Shown here: positions 1 to 8,876 of the stretch, piece by piece
Layout of the letters: each line of letters begins with the position of its first letter
How positions within the stretch are numbered: position 1 is the stretch's first letter
Assembly: GCF_040196175.1 (NCBI RefSeq)
Contig: NZ_JBEFNF010000007.1
Location: 1-64,000 of the forward strand
Direction of reading: 5' to 3'
DNA: 64,000 nucleotides
Source of the DNA: Halospina sp040196175
GTDB lineage: Bacteria; Pseudomonadota; Gammaproteobacteria; Pseudomonadales; Oleiphilaceae
Made by a program: the position numbers and the translations under genes
Notes under the pieces: generated by a model
What the model saw: the letters and a program-made list of their open reading frames with translations, nothing else
Told to the model about the DNA's origin: nothing
Database searches by the model: none

Positions 1-16
1 TGATTCGGAAAACAAA

Positions 17-44
17 ATTCTAAAGCATTTCAGAATTTTGTCAA
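17..44 (-). promoter_or_regulatory. Strong sigma-70 promoter firing off the left edge, probably for an rRNA operon
   Basis: On the minus strand there is TTGACA (39-44), a 16-base spacer and TAGAAT (17-22), close to consensus. It points away from tyrS and out of the window. In Pseudomonas the gene beyond tyrS is a 16S rRNA, and the rest of this block keeps the Pseudomonas order, so an rRNA operon is the likely target. The promoter is seen directly; its target is inferred. Confidence 0.6.
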
Positions 45-174
45 CCCTCGGAACAACCCGTTTCGCCTCAAAGCGTCGCCGCCTTGGGCCGTTGCCCCGA
101 ATGAGATGCGTATTCTACATCTCATTGCGATTGCGTCAACAGGCGATTTAAATCGACTTTCAGGCGCCGCCCAG

Positions 175-1374
175 TTACTGGACATGCACCTTTGCAATCT
201 TCTTTCTACCTGCCTGAATGATATAAGACTGCCCTGCAGGCAGTGCCTGACGATCACCCAGCGGCTCGCCGTCAACATAAACGGCACCCTGCTTGACCAC
301 ATCCTTGGCCGCACCCCCCTGAGCGAGACCAGCCTGCTTAAGCAGGCTGACCACGAACAGCTCGAGCTGACCGTTCGCATCCACGGTCACCTCCGGCACA
401 TTTTCCGGAATCTCGCCAAGCTCTACCCGGTTGCCTGCGGAACGATGGGCATTATCAGCAGCCTCTTTCCCGTGATACCGGCCGATGAGCCATTGCGCCA
501 GCGCTTTCTTGGCTTCCTGCGGATTAACCCCCCCCTCTTCCACCTGGCGCTGCAGCGCTTGCACCTCATCCATGGGCTTGAGCGTAAGCAGTTCAAAATA
601 GCGCCACACCAGCTCATCAGGAACCGACAGCAAACGACTGTACATCTGACCCGGAGAATCGGTAATACCAACATAGTTACCCAGGGACTTGGACATCTTC
701 TGGACCCCGTCCAGACCCTCAAGGATTGGCATCGTCAGGACGACCTGCGGCTGCTGGTCATAATGGCGCTGCAGGTGACGCCCCATGAGCAGATTGAACT
801 TCTGGTCAGTACCGCCAAGTTCAACATCGGCCTCTAACGCAACAGAGTCGTAGCCCTGAACCAGCGGGTACAGAAATTCATGGATGGCGATGGACTCATT
901 GGCCTCGTATCGCTTATGGAAATCATCCCGCTCAAGCATGCGTGCCACCGTGTACTGGCTTGCCAACCGGATCATGTCCGCCGCACCCATGGCGTTCATC
1001 CATTGCGAATTGAACACCACCCGTGTTTTCTCCGGATCAAGCACCCGAAAAACCTGCTCCTTGTAGGTCTCGGCATTCCTTGCCACCTCCTCTTCTGACA
1101 ACGGCGGCCGCGTGGCGCTTTTACCGCTTGGGTCACCAATCATCCCGGTGAAATCGCCAATCAGGAAAATGACCTCATGGCCCAGCTCCTGGAACTGACG
1201 CAGCTTATTAAGAAGCACGGTATGACCCAGATGGAGGTCCGGGGCCGTCGGGTCAAATCCGGCCTTAATCCGTAGCCTGCGACCACTGCGCAGCTTTTCA
1301 GCCAGATCTTCCTCGGGGATCAGCTCATCCACACCTCGGTGGACCTGGGCGATAGCGTCATCGATGCTCGTCAT
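175..1374 (-). CDS. tyrS: Tyrosyl-tRNA synthetase
   Basis: This 399-residue class I synthetase charges tRNA-Tyr with tyrosine in the cytosol. The HIGH-type motif is HLGH at residues 48-51 and the KMSKS loop is at residues 226-230. The C-terminal ~60 residues form an S4-like RNA-binding domain. Length and the insert after GDPSGKSATRP match the longer TyrRS subfamily found in Pseudomonas and Haemophilus rather than the E. coli type. It is transcribed leftward, away from the mepM-like gene, with the probable rRNA promoter behind it. Confidence 0.96.
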   Translation of the reverse strand: MTSIDDAIAQVHRGVDELIPEEDLAEKLRSGRRLRIKAGFDPTAPDLHLGHTVLLNKLRQFQELGHEVIFLIGDFTGMIGDPSGKSATRPPLSEEEVARNAETYKEQVFRVLDPEKTRVVFNSQWMNAMGAADMIRLASQYTVARMLERDDFHKRYEANESIAIHEFLYPLVQGYDSVALEADVELGGTDQKFNLLMGRHLQRHYDQQPQVVLTMPILEGLDGVQKMSKSLGNYVGITDSPGQMYSRLLSVPDELVWRYFELLTLKPMDEVQALQRQVEEGGVNPQEAKKALAQWLIGRYHGKEAADNAHRSAGNRVELGEIPENVPEVTVDANGQLELFVVSLLKQAGLAQGGAAKDVVKQGAVYVDGEPLGDRQALPAGQSYIIQAGRKKIAKVHVQ

Positions 1375-1561
1375 GGACCTTTTTCCACTCCAATCTATTC
1401 AGGCGGGGTAGGCCCGCTACACACGCTGACTCTTTTTACAGGTCATTAACATAACAACAACCGCAACGAATTCACTTTGTGTCGCGGGCACTTGAATAAA
1501 ACACAATTGTAACAGGAAAGCGCAGACCGGGCTTTAGCGCACAGAAACCTCGATCATTTTT

Positions 1562-1589
1562 TTGCACCCACCGCCGTTTTCATTATACT
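1562..1589 (+). promoter_or_regulatory. Promoter for the M23 peptidase-anmK pair
   Basis: TTGCAC (1562-1567), a 16-base spacer and TATACT (1584-1589) form a good sigma-70 promoter. Transcription would start near 1596. That leaves almost no leader before the TTG at 1608 and favours the GTG at 1653 as the translation start. The rest of the tyrS/peptidase gap (1375-1561) shows nothing else I can name. Confidence 0.55.
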
Positions 1590-1652
1590 CCGAATGATTC
1601 TGCGAACTTGCCCAAAAAGTTTGCCCCAATACTGAAACAACAGGGTGTAACC

Positions 1653-3086
1653 GTGCTCAGACAATTTCCGGGAACCCATATCGCCGCACTTGCCGGTCTG
1701 ACCGCACTGGTTGGCCTCACCCTGCTGGTCAGCCCCGGCAGCAACCAAAGCCAGACCACAAAGACATTCGACGTCGCCCCGATCCCGACACACTCCCGCG
1801 AGCCCCGGACTGAAAACCAGCAATACACCCAGACCAGCATGGTGACGCCAGCCCAGACCCTGGCGAGGACTCCGGCTCCAGACCTGCAGAACATCCTCGG
1901 TGTCAACCTACAGACGGTGCCCGTTAACGAGCCATCCACAGCAACCGCCTCCAGGGACGATGGCATCCGCGAGCAGGATCTTAGCTGGCAGCGCTTCAGA
2001 ATTGAACGCGGCGACTCGCTGTCCACCCTTTTTGGGCAGGCGGGGCTCAACGACCGGGCGATGTACCGTATCCTCAATGGAGAAGGCAAACCGGACCAGC
2101 TGGCGCGCCTGCGAATTGGCCGCGAAATCGAATTCGGTTTTGATGACAGCGGTGAACTGGCAATGGTTGTTCTGCACAACAGCCCCACCACCAAGCTCAA
2201 GGCGGTCCGTCACGACGACGGTTTCCACACCCATGAAGAGATGCGTGACCCCGAAATAGAGCTCGCGTATGCCAGCGGTGAAATCCAGACCTCTTACATC
2301 CTCGCGGCAAACAGGGCAGGCCTGAAAACCAAGGTCCGGAACAAGCTGTCGCGCATTTTCGGCTGGCGTGTTGATTTCTCTCGTGATCTGCGTAAGGGCG
2401 ACCGTTTCGGCGTGCTGTATGAAAAGCAGTACCTGGACGGCGAAATGATCGGCCATGGGCGCATTCTGGCAGCCACCTTCACCAATCGGGGCGAAACCTA
2501 CTCCGCGGCGCTGTATACGGATGCTGACGGCAATAGTGACTATTACACGCCCGAGGGCGAAAGCCTGAGAAAAGCGTTCCTGCGCACGCCGCTGCAATAC
2601 CAGCGTATTTCGTCCCACTTCGACATGAATCGCCGTCACCCTATCCTCAACCGTGTGCGCCCTCATGAGGGAACGGACTTTGCCGCCTCACCCGGGACAC
2701 CAGTGAAGGCCTCCGGAGAGGGACGCGTCACCTATGTCGGTCGTGATGGCGGTTATGGCAAGACCGTGCGTATCGATCATGGCAACGAGATCACCACCGT
2801 TTACAGTCACCTCCGGAGTTACAAGCGCGGCATCCGCCGGGGCCAAACCGTCCAGCAAGGCGATGTCATTGCGTACGTAGGAATGAGTGGGCTGGCAACC
2901 GGGCCCCATCTGCATTACGAGTACCGGGTCAGTGGCCAGCCACGAAACCCACTGCATGTAAACCTCCCGGACGCTGACCCCATCCCCGAAGACAGGATGG
3001 CGCAGTTCAGGGCACAGACCAATCCGCGCCTGGCGCAGCTTTCCGAGGAAGATAAGTCCTTCCAGATCGCCCTGGCCGAGGAATGA
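1653..3086 (+). CDS. M23 family murein endopeptidase, MepM-like
   Basis: This is a cell-wall hydrolase that cuts peptide cross-links in the periplasm. An N-terminal hydrophobic anchor (about residues 8-28) is followed by a low-complexity linker, a LysM/OapA-like domain (RIERGDSLSTLF) and a C-terminal LytM/M23 domain with the zinc ligands in RPHEGTDF and HLHYEYR. The frame is open from a TTG at 1608. I prefer the GTG at 1653 because AGGGTG precedes it at a good distance and the promoter -10 ends at 1589. The stop codon abuts the ATG of anmK, so the two genes form a wall-recycling operon, the order seen in Pseudomonas. Confidence 0.88.
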   Translation: MLRQFPGTHIAALAGLTALVGLTLLVSPGSNQSQTTKTFDVAPIPTHSREPRTENQQYTQTSMVTPAQTLARTPAPDLQNILGVNLQTVPVNEPSTATASRDDGIREQDLSWQRFRIERGDSLSTLFGQAGLNDRAMYRILNGEGKPDQLARLRIGREIEFGFDDSGELAMVVLHNSPTTKLKAVRHDDGFHTHEEMRDPEIELAYASGEIQTSYILAANRAGLKTKVRNKLSRIFGWRVDFSRDLRKGDRFGVLYEKQYLDGEMIGHGRILAATFTNRGETYSAALYTDADGNSDYYTPEGESLRKAFLRTPLQYQRISSHFDMNRRHPILNRVRPHEGTDFAASPGTPVKASGEGRVTYVGRDGGYGKTVRIDHGNEITTVYSHLRSYKRGIRRGQTVQQGDVIAYVGMSGLATGPHLHYEYRVSGQPRNPLHVNLPDADPIPEDRMAQFRAQTNPRLAQLSEEDKSFQIALAEE

Positions 3087-4202
3087 ATGGCGGGGCAGCC
3101 TGACTGGTACATTGGGCTCATGTCCGGTACCAGCATGGACGGGATCGATGCGGTTCTCGCGGGGTTTGGCCCTGAGGGTATCACCTCAAGCTGGCACGCC
3201 AGCCACACCTATCCAGGTGACCTTCGCTTACAGCTGGAAAACCTGGCGAGCGACCGGGGTACCCCGTCGCTTCTGGGTGAAGCTGATGCGCGACTGGGAG
3301 ATGCCTTTGCTGACTGCGCCCAGGCTGTTATTCAAGCGGCAGGGCTACGCCCGGAGGCCATCATGGCCATTGGCAGCCACGGCCAGACCATCCAGCACCG
3401 CATACACCCCCCCTCCCCTTTTACGCTGCAGATCGGCGACCCCAACCGGATCGCTGAGCGCACCGGCATAACAACCGTGGCCGACTTCCGTCGGCGCGAC
3501 ATTGCCGCTCAAGGCGAGGGTGCACCACTGGCGCCAGCTTTCCACAGCTGGCTCTTCCAGTGCCCCGAACGCGAACGTTGCCTCGTCAATCTCGGGGGGA
3601 TCGCCAATATCACCTTGATCCCAACCGACAACAGCCCACCCCATGGCCACGACACGGGTCCGGCTAATCGCCTTATGGATCTGTGGTGCAGGCGCCACCG
3701 CTGCCGTCCCTTCGACTATCAGGGCGAATGGGCTGCAACCGGCGAAGTCAATGACACGCTGCTGACCTCATTCCTGAGCGATGCCTACTTCGCCAGACAA
3801 CCTCCCAAAAGCACCGGGCGCGAATACTTCAATGAGCATTGGCTGGAAGCACACCTCAGCGCCCTGCCCGAACAACCGGGCGCTGCGGATGTTCAGAGAA
3901 CCCTATTGGAGTTGACAGCAGTCACCGTCACCCGTGATATCCAGGCAATAGGGGCAGACGAGGTTTTTCTGGCAGGCGGGGGCGCTTTTAATCCAATGCT
4001 TGCCGACCGGATTAGCGATTTACTGCCGAAAGCCAGAGTTGATTCCACTAAGGCATTAGGGCTGGATCCCCAGTGTGTGGAAGGCGCGGCGTTCGCCTGG
4101 CTGGCACGCCAGAGGCTGGCGATAAGCCCTGGGAACCTGCCTTCCGTAACCGGGGCATCGGGACCGAGGGTGCTTGGTGGCGTATGGCCCGGGAGGCGGT
4201 AA
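3087..4202 (+). CDS. anmK: 1,6-anhydro-N-acetylmuramic acid kinase
   Basis: AnmK phosphorylates and opens anhydro-MurNAc released from recycled peptidoglycan, giving MurNAc-6-phosphate. The 371-residue protein has the family motifs GLMSGTSMDGID at the N-terminus, IGSHGQTIQH, VNLGGIANIT, DTGPANRLMD and the sugar-kinase/actin-fold FLAGGGAFNP near the C-terminus. It starts at the base after the stop of the M23 peptidase and is surely co-transcribed with it. It ends 3 bases before the convergent erpA. Confidence 0.96.
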   Translation: MAGQPDWYIGLMSGTSMDGIDAVLAGFGPEGITSSWHASHTYPGDLRLQLENLASDRGTPSLLGEADARLGDAFADCAQAVIQAAGLRPEAIMAIGSHGQTIQHRIHPPSPFTLQIGDPNRIAERTGITTVADFRRRDIAAQGEGAPLAPAFHSWLFQCPERERCLVNLGGIANITLIPTDNSPPHGHDTGPANRLMDLWCRRHRCRPFDYQGEWAATGEVNDTLLTSFLSDAYFARQPPKSTGREYFNEHWLEAHLSALPEQPGAADVQRTLLELTAVTVTRDIQAIGADEVFLAGGGAFNPMLADRISDLLPKARVDSTKALGLDPQCVEGAAFAWLARQRLAISPGNLPSVTGASGPRVLGGVWPGRR

Positions 4203-4205
4203 ACC

Positions 4206-4559
4206 TCAGATGCTGAAAGACGAGCCGCAGCCACAGGTGCTCGTGGCATTCGGGTTCTGAACCCGGAATTGAGCCCCCATCAGGTCCTCTTCGTAATCCA
4301 CTGTCGCACCCACCAGATATTGATAGCTGAGTGGATCCACCAGCAGCTTCACACCATCGCGCTCCACCTCGGCATCGTCCTCGGCCTGACTCTCATCAAA
4401 GGTAAACCCATACTGAAATCCGGAGCATCCGCCACCCGTAATGAATACGCGCAGCTTAAGATCGGGATTACCTTCCTCGCTGACCAGCTCACGCACGCGC
4501 GTCACTGCTGAGTCGGTGAAAAACACCGGTATTGATACCTGTTCCTGAACCGCACCCAT
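4206..4559 (-). CDS. erpA: Iron-sulfur cluster insertion protein
   Basis: ErpA is an A-type carrier that delivers Fe-S clusters to apo-targets such as IspG. The three cluster-binding cysteines are present in GGGCSGF and the C-terminal STCGCGSSF. The frame is open from 4625, but GGGAG lies 7 bases before the ATG at 4559, which gives 117 residues, the normal size for ErpA. The next gene upstream on this strand is the bactofilin, which ends about 90 bases before this start. Confidence 0.94.
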   Translation of the reverse strand: MGAVQEQVSIPVFFTDSAVTRVRELVSEEGNPDLKLRVFITGGGCSGFQYGFTFDESQAEDDAEVERDGVKLLVDPLSYQYLVGATVDYEEDLMGAQFRVQNPNATSTCGCGSSFSI

Positions 4560-4650
4560 ACGATCACTCCCAACTGCTGTTTCAATCATTAAATCATTAT
4601 GTAGAGCCGAATGGCGACCTGACAAGCCTGATTATTCAAAAATGCCGGCT

Positions 4651-5169
4651 TCAGACACCTGGCGCCCGATTCATGGAGCTTTCCTCCTGATGCGGTTCCT
4701 GCCCTGCCTCGTCGACCGCTGCAGTCGTCGCGCTTTTCGCGTCACCCTGTTGTGCTTGGCGATTCTCTGAGGGCAGCGTTCTTGAGCTACCAGGCACACC
4801 ACCCTCACGCTGATGCAGAAGGTTACCGTTAACCGCAGCGCCCATTGCCATTTCGATCAGGTGGTAATACACATTGCCATGAATCGAAGCTTTGGAGGCC
4901 AGCTCAAGATCCTCCGAGGAATAGACATTACCTTGCACGGTGCCGTTGATGATGATGTGGGGGGCATAGACATCACCCACCACTTCTCCGACGTCACTGA
5001 TGCGCAGCACGGCATCCGAGCCCTCCTCGGCATAGACCGTGCCTTCAACACGGCCGTCTATATGCAGGCCGCCGGAAAAGTGTACATCGCCCGTTATCGA
5101 CATCCTGTTCGAAATCAATGTGTCGTACTGCCCCGTACCCTTACGGGCTTTTCTGGACTTGCGAAACAT
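4651..5169 (-). CDS. Bactofilin (polymer-forming cytoskeletal protein)
   Basis: Bactofilins are beta-helical proteins that self-assemble into filaments and often localise wall or surface machinery. The core here (about residues 22-115) shows repeated short turns with regular hydrophobics such as GDVHFSGGLHIDGRVEGTVYA and GDVYAPHIIINGTVQGNVYS. The C-terminal tail is polar and disordered. The ATG at 5169 has GAGGCGG directly upstream; an upstream extension to 5247 overlaps the preceding gene too far. It overlaps the end of the DUF6776-like gene by 29 bases, so translation is probably coupled. Confidence 0.86.
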   Translation of the reverse strand: MFRKSRKARKGTGQYDTLISNRMSITGDVHFSGGLHIDGRVEGTVYAEEGSDAVLRISDVGEVVGDVYAPHIIINGTVQGNVYSSEDLELASKASIHGNVYYHLIEMAMGAAVNGNLLHQREGGVPGSSRTLPSENRQAQQGDAKSATTAAVDEAGQEPHQEESSMNRAPGV

Positions 5170-5908
5170 CCGCCTCGCCCCCTGTTTTGTCCTGCCATAA
5201 AAATTCGCGTTCAGACGTTTCCTGACCGTTGTCCGTAACCGCTTCAACCTGAATGGAGTTGGGCTCGAACCCTTCAGGAATCGTCATGTCCCCATCGACC
5301 GACTGGAAATAGCGGAAACGGAACTCGATTTCATTATCCTCACGCGAGTCCGAAATCCGATGCAGCGGAAGCCGCTGCCGCTCCTGTCCAACATAGCCTA
5401 CGAGATGGACTTTCACATGACCGGCGACAAACCGATTGTTGTCACCGATCTGACTGAGCACCAGATTATAGCGCCAGCGGTTGGGGCTGGTGGTGGGGTC
5501 CAGATCCATCCGGAATACCTGCAGCCCGGTTTCGAGGTCCTCAGGGGCCATAATGCTCTTGTAAAAACTGATCTCGGACTTGCGCTCTTTGAGAGACTGC
5601 TCCAGCTTCCGTATCGTTTTCTGCGCCTCACGCAGGCTGTGGCGATTCACCTCCTGATCACGCTCAAGCCTGACCAGCTCCTGGTGGTATTCCGTAGCCT
5701 GTTCCTGTAGCCGATCACGCTCTTTGCGTACCGTTTCCAGGCCGTCATCAGCCGCCAGGTATCGTGCCCGGTACTGAGCACTTCCCAACATAAACCCCGC
5801 AGCGCCTGAGCCAACAGAAAAGACGATCAGTATCACCAAACGCCGAAGCCGTTCCCCGCGCCGCTTCTGGACCAGTATAAATTCTTCCGAGGAATCAGAA
5901 CGCGCCAT
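5141..5908 (-). CDS. Single-pass membrane coiled-coil protein, DUF6776-like
   Basis: The 255-residue protein has a short cytosolic N-terminus, one membrane helix at about residues 24-45 (RLVILIVFSVGSGAAGFMLG), a coiled coil at about 55-115 rich in Arg/Glu/Gln, and a C-terminal beta-rich domain with many aromatics. This is the layout of the uncharacterised family next to bactofilin in Pseudomonas. It sits between argC and the bactofilin and overlaps the latter. A role in bactofilin placement at the membrane is an inference from the neighbourhood only. Confidence 0.72.
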   Translation of the reverse strand: MARSDSSEEFILVQKRRGERLRRLVILIVFSVGSGAAGFMLGSAQYRARYLAADDGLETVRKERDRLQEQATEYHQELVRLERDQEVNRHSLREAQKTIRKLEQSLKERKSEISFYKSIMAPEDLETGLQVFRMDLDPTTSPNRWRYNLVLSQIGDNNRFVAGHVKVHLVGYVGQERQRLPLHRISDSREDNEIEFRFRYFQSVDGDMTIPEGFEPNSIQVEAVTDNGQETSEREFLWQDKTGGEADVSQVQKSP

Positions 5909-5918
5909 GGATCGATCC

Positions 5919-6953
5919 TCACGGAAGCAGCGCGGGTGCCTTCAGCCCCTCGCTTTCGTCGAAACCACACATCAGGTTCATATTCTGGATCGCTTGGCCC
6001 GCTGCCCCTTTGACCAGATTATCCGTTACCGAGCTGACAATGATCCGATCCTGGTCCGGCTGGCGATGCAGGGCCATACGACAGGTGTTCTCCCCCCGGA
6101 CGGAGCGCGTCTCGGGCAGCGCCCCCCAGGGCATGACATCCACAAAGGGCTCATCCCGGAAGCGATCCTCATAGATCGTCTGGAAATCCGCCCCCACATC
6201 AGTGACCTCGGCATAGAGCGTCGCCTCGATACCACGGACCATAGGAACCAGATGTGGTACGAAGGTAACCTGGGGAGCGGCGCGCGCCTGCATCATACGC
6301 AGCCCCTGTTCAATCTCAGGTCCATGCCGATGCCCGGAGGCCGCATAGGCCCGGAAACTCTCACCAGCCTCACCCAGCAGCATGCCCATGCGTGCCTGGC
6401 GCCCACCACCACTGGCACCGGATTTGCCATCGGCGATCAGGCGCGACGGATCAACCACCCCGGCTTCGATCATGGGCAGGAACCCCAACTGGATGGTCGT
6501 AGCATAACAGCCGGGGTTGGCCACCAGGCGCGCGTGTCGGATCCGCGCCCGGTTAATCTCCGGCAGCCCATAAACCGCCTCACGGATAAGATCCGGGGCT
6601 GTATGGGTAGTACCGTACCAGTGCTCCCAGACTCCCGGATCCTGAATCCGGAAATCGGCGGACAAGTCCACCACCTTGACACCCTGCTCCAGCAACTCAC
6701 CAACACTGTGCATGGCAACGGCATTGGGCGTTGCAAAGAATACGATGTCGCACTGTGCCAGCCGCTGCTCGTGCGGAGTCTCAAACGCCAGGTCACAGTG
6801 GCCACGCAGACTCGGGAAAAGATCAGCCACCGGACGCCCGGCCTCAGCACGCGAGGTAATCAAAGCCACCTCCACCCCCGAATGAAGTGCCAGCAGCCGC
6901 AACAGCTCCACGCCCGTATAGCCGGTGCCCCCGACAATGCCCACTGTGATCAC
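5919..6953 (-). CDS. argC: N-acetyl-gamma-glutamyl-phosphate reductase
   Basis: ArgC catalyses the third step of arginine synthesis: NADPH-dependent reduction of N-acetylglutamyl-phosphate. It has the Rossmann motif GIVGGTGYTGVELLR at the N-terminus and the catalytic cysteine C149 in VANPGCYATT. The frame is open to 7064. The GTG at 6953 has a perfect AGGAGG six bases upstream and gives 344 residues, the length of the Pseudomonas enzyme. An ATG 15 bases upstream overlaps that ribosome site and is unlikely. The gene is divergent from hemJ, with 87 bases between the starts. Confidence 0.94.
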   Translation of the reverse strand: MITVGIVGGTGYTGVELLRLLALHSGVEVALITSRAEAGRPVADLFPSLRGHCDLAFETPHEQRLAQCDIVFFATPNAVAMHSVGELLEQGVKVVDLSADFRIQDPGVWEHWYGTTHTAPDLIREAVYGLPEINRARIRHARLVANPGCYATTIQLGFLPMIEAGVVDPSRLIADGKSGASGGGRQARMGMLLGEAGESFRAYAASGHRHGPEIEQGLRMMQARAAPQVTFVPHLVPMVRGIEATLYAEVTDVGADFQTIYEDRFRDEPFVDVMPWGALPETRSVRGENTCRMALHRQPDQDRIIVSSVTDNLVKGAAGQAIQNMNLMCGFDESEGLKAPALLP

Positions 6954-7040
6954 GTCCTGCCTCCTCATCTTTACTCGCGTTGGCGCCTGTAAAAGAGCAT
7001 TGTACCATGCATGGATCATCCAGTCGGTTAAGGAGGTCCA

Positions 7041-7463
7041 GTGCTCTGGATCAAGGCATTTCATCTAATGGCCATGGTGACCTGGTTCGCAGGCATCTTC
7101 TATCTACCCCGTCTGTTCGTCTATCACGCCATGACCGAAGACGAACCCGGGCGTGAACGCTTCCGGACCATGGAGCGCAAACTCTACCGCGGCATCATGA
7201 ACCCATCCATGATTGCCACCCTGCTCTTCGGTACCTGGCTCATCGCGCTCAACCCAGCCCTCTATCTCCAGCAGGGCTGGCTTCATGTCAAATTAGTGTT
7301 GATTGCAGTGCTCGTCGCCTATCATCTGTGGTGCGGCTATTATGTCCGCCTGTTCCGCGATGACCGCAATACGCAGGGGCACGTGTTCTTCCGCGTGATC
7401 AACGAGGCACCGGTCCTGCTACTAGTCGCTATCATTCTTCTTGCCGTTGTGAGGCCATTCTGA
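7041..7463 (+). CDS. hemJ: Protoporphyrinogen IX oxidase, HemJ type
   Basis: HemJ is an integral membrane enzyme that oxidises protoporphyrinogen IX late in haem synthesis. The 140-residue protein has four predicted membrane helices, the conserved His in the first (KAFHLMAMVTWFAGIFYLPRLFVYH) and the Arg-rich loop after it. The GTG start at 7041 has AAGGAGG at 7031-7037. The stop overlaps the ATG of thiD (TGATG). It leads a thiD-thiE-hemL run, so haem and thiamine genes share one transcript. Confidence 0.86.
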   Translation: MLWIKAFHLMAMVTWFAGIFYLPRLFVYHAMTEDEPGRERFRTMERKLYRGIMNPSMIATLLFGTWLIALNPALYLQQGWLHVKLVLIAVLVAYHLWCGYYVRLFRDDRNTQGHVFFRVINEAPVLLLVAIILLAVVRPF

Positions 7464-8245
7464 TGCCTAATAAACGCCCCCAGGTACTTGTCATATCAGG
7501 CCTGGACCCCTCCGGCGGCGCCGGTATCCAGGCCGATATCCAGGCCATCACCGCAATGGGCGCCCATCCACTTCCGGTATTGAGCTGCCTGACCGTGCAG
7601 GACACCTGCAACGTCCACGGCGCCGAGGCGGTGGATCCCGAGCTCATAGCTCACCAGATTCGATGTGTGGCGGCTGATGCCCCCATTCACGCCGTCAAGA
7701 CCGGCGCCATGGGCGACCAACGGATCGTGCGCATGCTGCACACAATACTGGCGGAGATCGGGCCGTTGCCACTTGTTGTGGATCCGGTAATCAAGGCGGC
7801 CGGCGGCGGCGAGCTGGCCGACGAGCAATTGGTCGAGGCCATGCGCTCCGAGCTTTTTCCCCTGGCCTCGGTACTGACACCCAATGGCCCGGAACTGGCC
7901 CAGCTGGGAGGGAGCGAGCAGCTCGCAAGCAGCGCCCATGCGTTGCTTGATGGGGGAGCAAAGGCCGTTCTCGCCACCGGTGGTCACAGCACCGCCCCCA
8001 CTATTGAGAACCGCCTCTTCCGTAAGGATGAGGAGGAGACCGTCTGGCAATTGGAGCGGATCGGCGCTGAGTACCATGGGAGTGGCTGTACTCTGGCCGC
8101 AGCGCTCAGCGCGGGCCTCGCTGGCGGCCAGGAACTGCCACAGGCGATTGAGCAGGCCCAGAGATTTACCGGCAATGCAATACGGCAGGCGCTGCATGTA
8201 GGACGCGGCCAGCCTGTGCCGGACAGGGGTATTCAGGATGAGTAA
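7463..8245 (+). CDS. thiD: Hydroxymethylpyrimidine/phosphomethylpyrimidine kinase
   Basis: ThiD phosphorylates HMP to HMP-PP for thiamine synthesis. It belongs to the ribokinase family: substrate motif SGLDPSGGAGIQADI at the N-terminus, VVDPVI in the middle, and the anion-hole motif HGSGCTLAAA near the C-terminus. Its ATG overlaps the hemJ stop and its end overlaps the thiE start by 8 bases, so the genes are translationally coupled. No TPP riboswitch is visible upstream; the start lies inside hemJ. Confidence 0.95.
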   Translation: MPNKRPQVLVISGLDPSGGAGIQADIQAITAMGAHPLPVLSCLTVQDTCNVHGAEAVDPELIAHQIRCVAADAPIHAVKTGAMGDQRIVRMLHTILAEIGPLPLVVDPVIKAAGGGELADEQLVEAMRSELFPLASVLTPNGPELAQLGGSEQLASSAHALLDGGAKAVLATGGHSTAPTIENRLFRKDEEETVWQLERIGAEYHGSGCTLAAALSAGLAGGQELPQAIEQAQRFTGNAIRQALHVGRGQPVPDRGIQDE

Positions 8246-8876
8246 CCCGCTAGCAAAACAGGGCCTCTACGCCATCACCGACAGCCACCTGCTGCCGGAC
8301 GACCGGATCGTGGACGCCGTTGAGCAGGCCCTGGCCGGCGGCGCCGTTATGGTCCAGTACCGCGACAAGCGCCCTGACGACGATCAGCGCCAACGCATTG
8401 CCGAACAACTACTGGCAGTCTGCCAACGCTGGCAACGCCCGCTGCTCATCAATGATGATGTTGCCCTTGCCCGGCAGGTCGATGCCGACGGCGTTCATCT
8501 TGGACTAGAGGATACAACACCGGAACAGGCCCGCGAACAGCTGGGTCCGGAAGCCATTATCGGCGTCACCTGCCACGATGACCTCGAACGGGCCCGGGAA
8601 CAGGCAACCGGTACGGCGGACTATCTCGCCTTCGGGCGCTTCTTCGCCTCCGCCACCAAGGGATCGGCGCCCTCCGCTTGCGCGGATGTGCTCGGCCAGG
8701 CAGCCGCTCTGGGTCTGCCCAGGGTCGCCATCGGCGGCATCACCACAGAGAATGCCCCCAGTCTGATCCGCGCCGGCGCCGACCTGGTCGCGGTCATCCA
8801 CGGGCTATTCTCAGCCCCCGATATTGAAGCGCGGGCTCGTGAGTTCACCCAACTTTTTACCACAGGAGCCTCTTAA
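8238..8876 (+). CDS. thiE: Thiamine-phosphate synthase
   Basis: ThiE joins HMP-PP and thiazole phosphate into thiamine phosphate. This TIM-barrel protein of 212 residues has the expected VQYRDK, LLINDDVALA, DGVHLGLED, YLAFGRFFASATKG and VAIGGIT motifs that bind pyrophosphate and substrate. It overlaps thiD by 8 bases and its TAA overlaps the hemL ATG by one base. AGGAG for hemL lies within its last codons. Confidence 0.95.
   Translation: MSNPLAKQGLYAITDSHLLPDDRIVDAVEQALAGGAVMVQYRDKRPDDDQRQRIAEQLLAVCQRWQRPLLINDDVALARQVDADGVHLGLEDTTPEQAREQLGPEAIIGVTCHDDLERAREQATGTADYLAFGRFFASATKGSAPSACADVLGQAAALGLPRVAIGGITTENAPSLIRAGADLVAVIHGLFSAPDIEARAREFTQLFTTGAS

Noticed and set aside
106..837. Long plus-strand frame opposite tyrS
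   Set aside because: It is the antisense shadow of tyrS; the protein has no family features.
7041..7463. TPP riboswitch before thiD
   Set aside because: The upstream sequence is coding (hemJ) and shows no thi-box.
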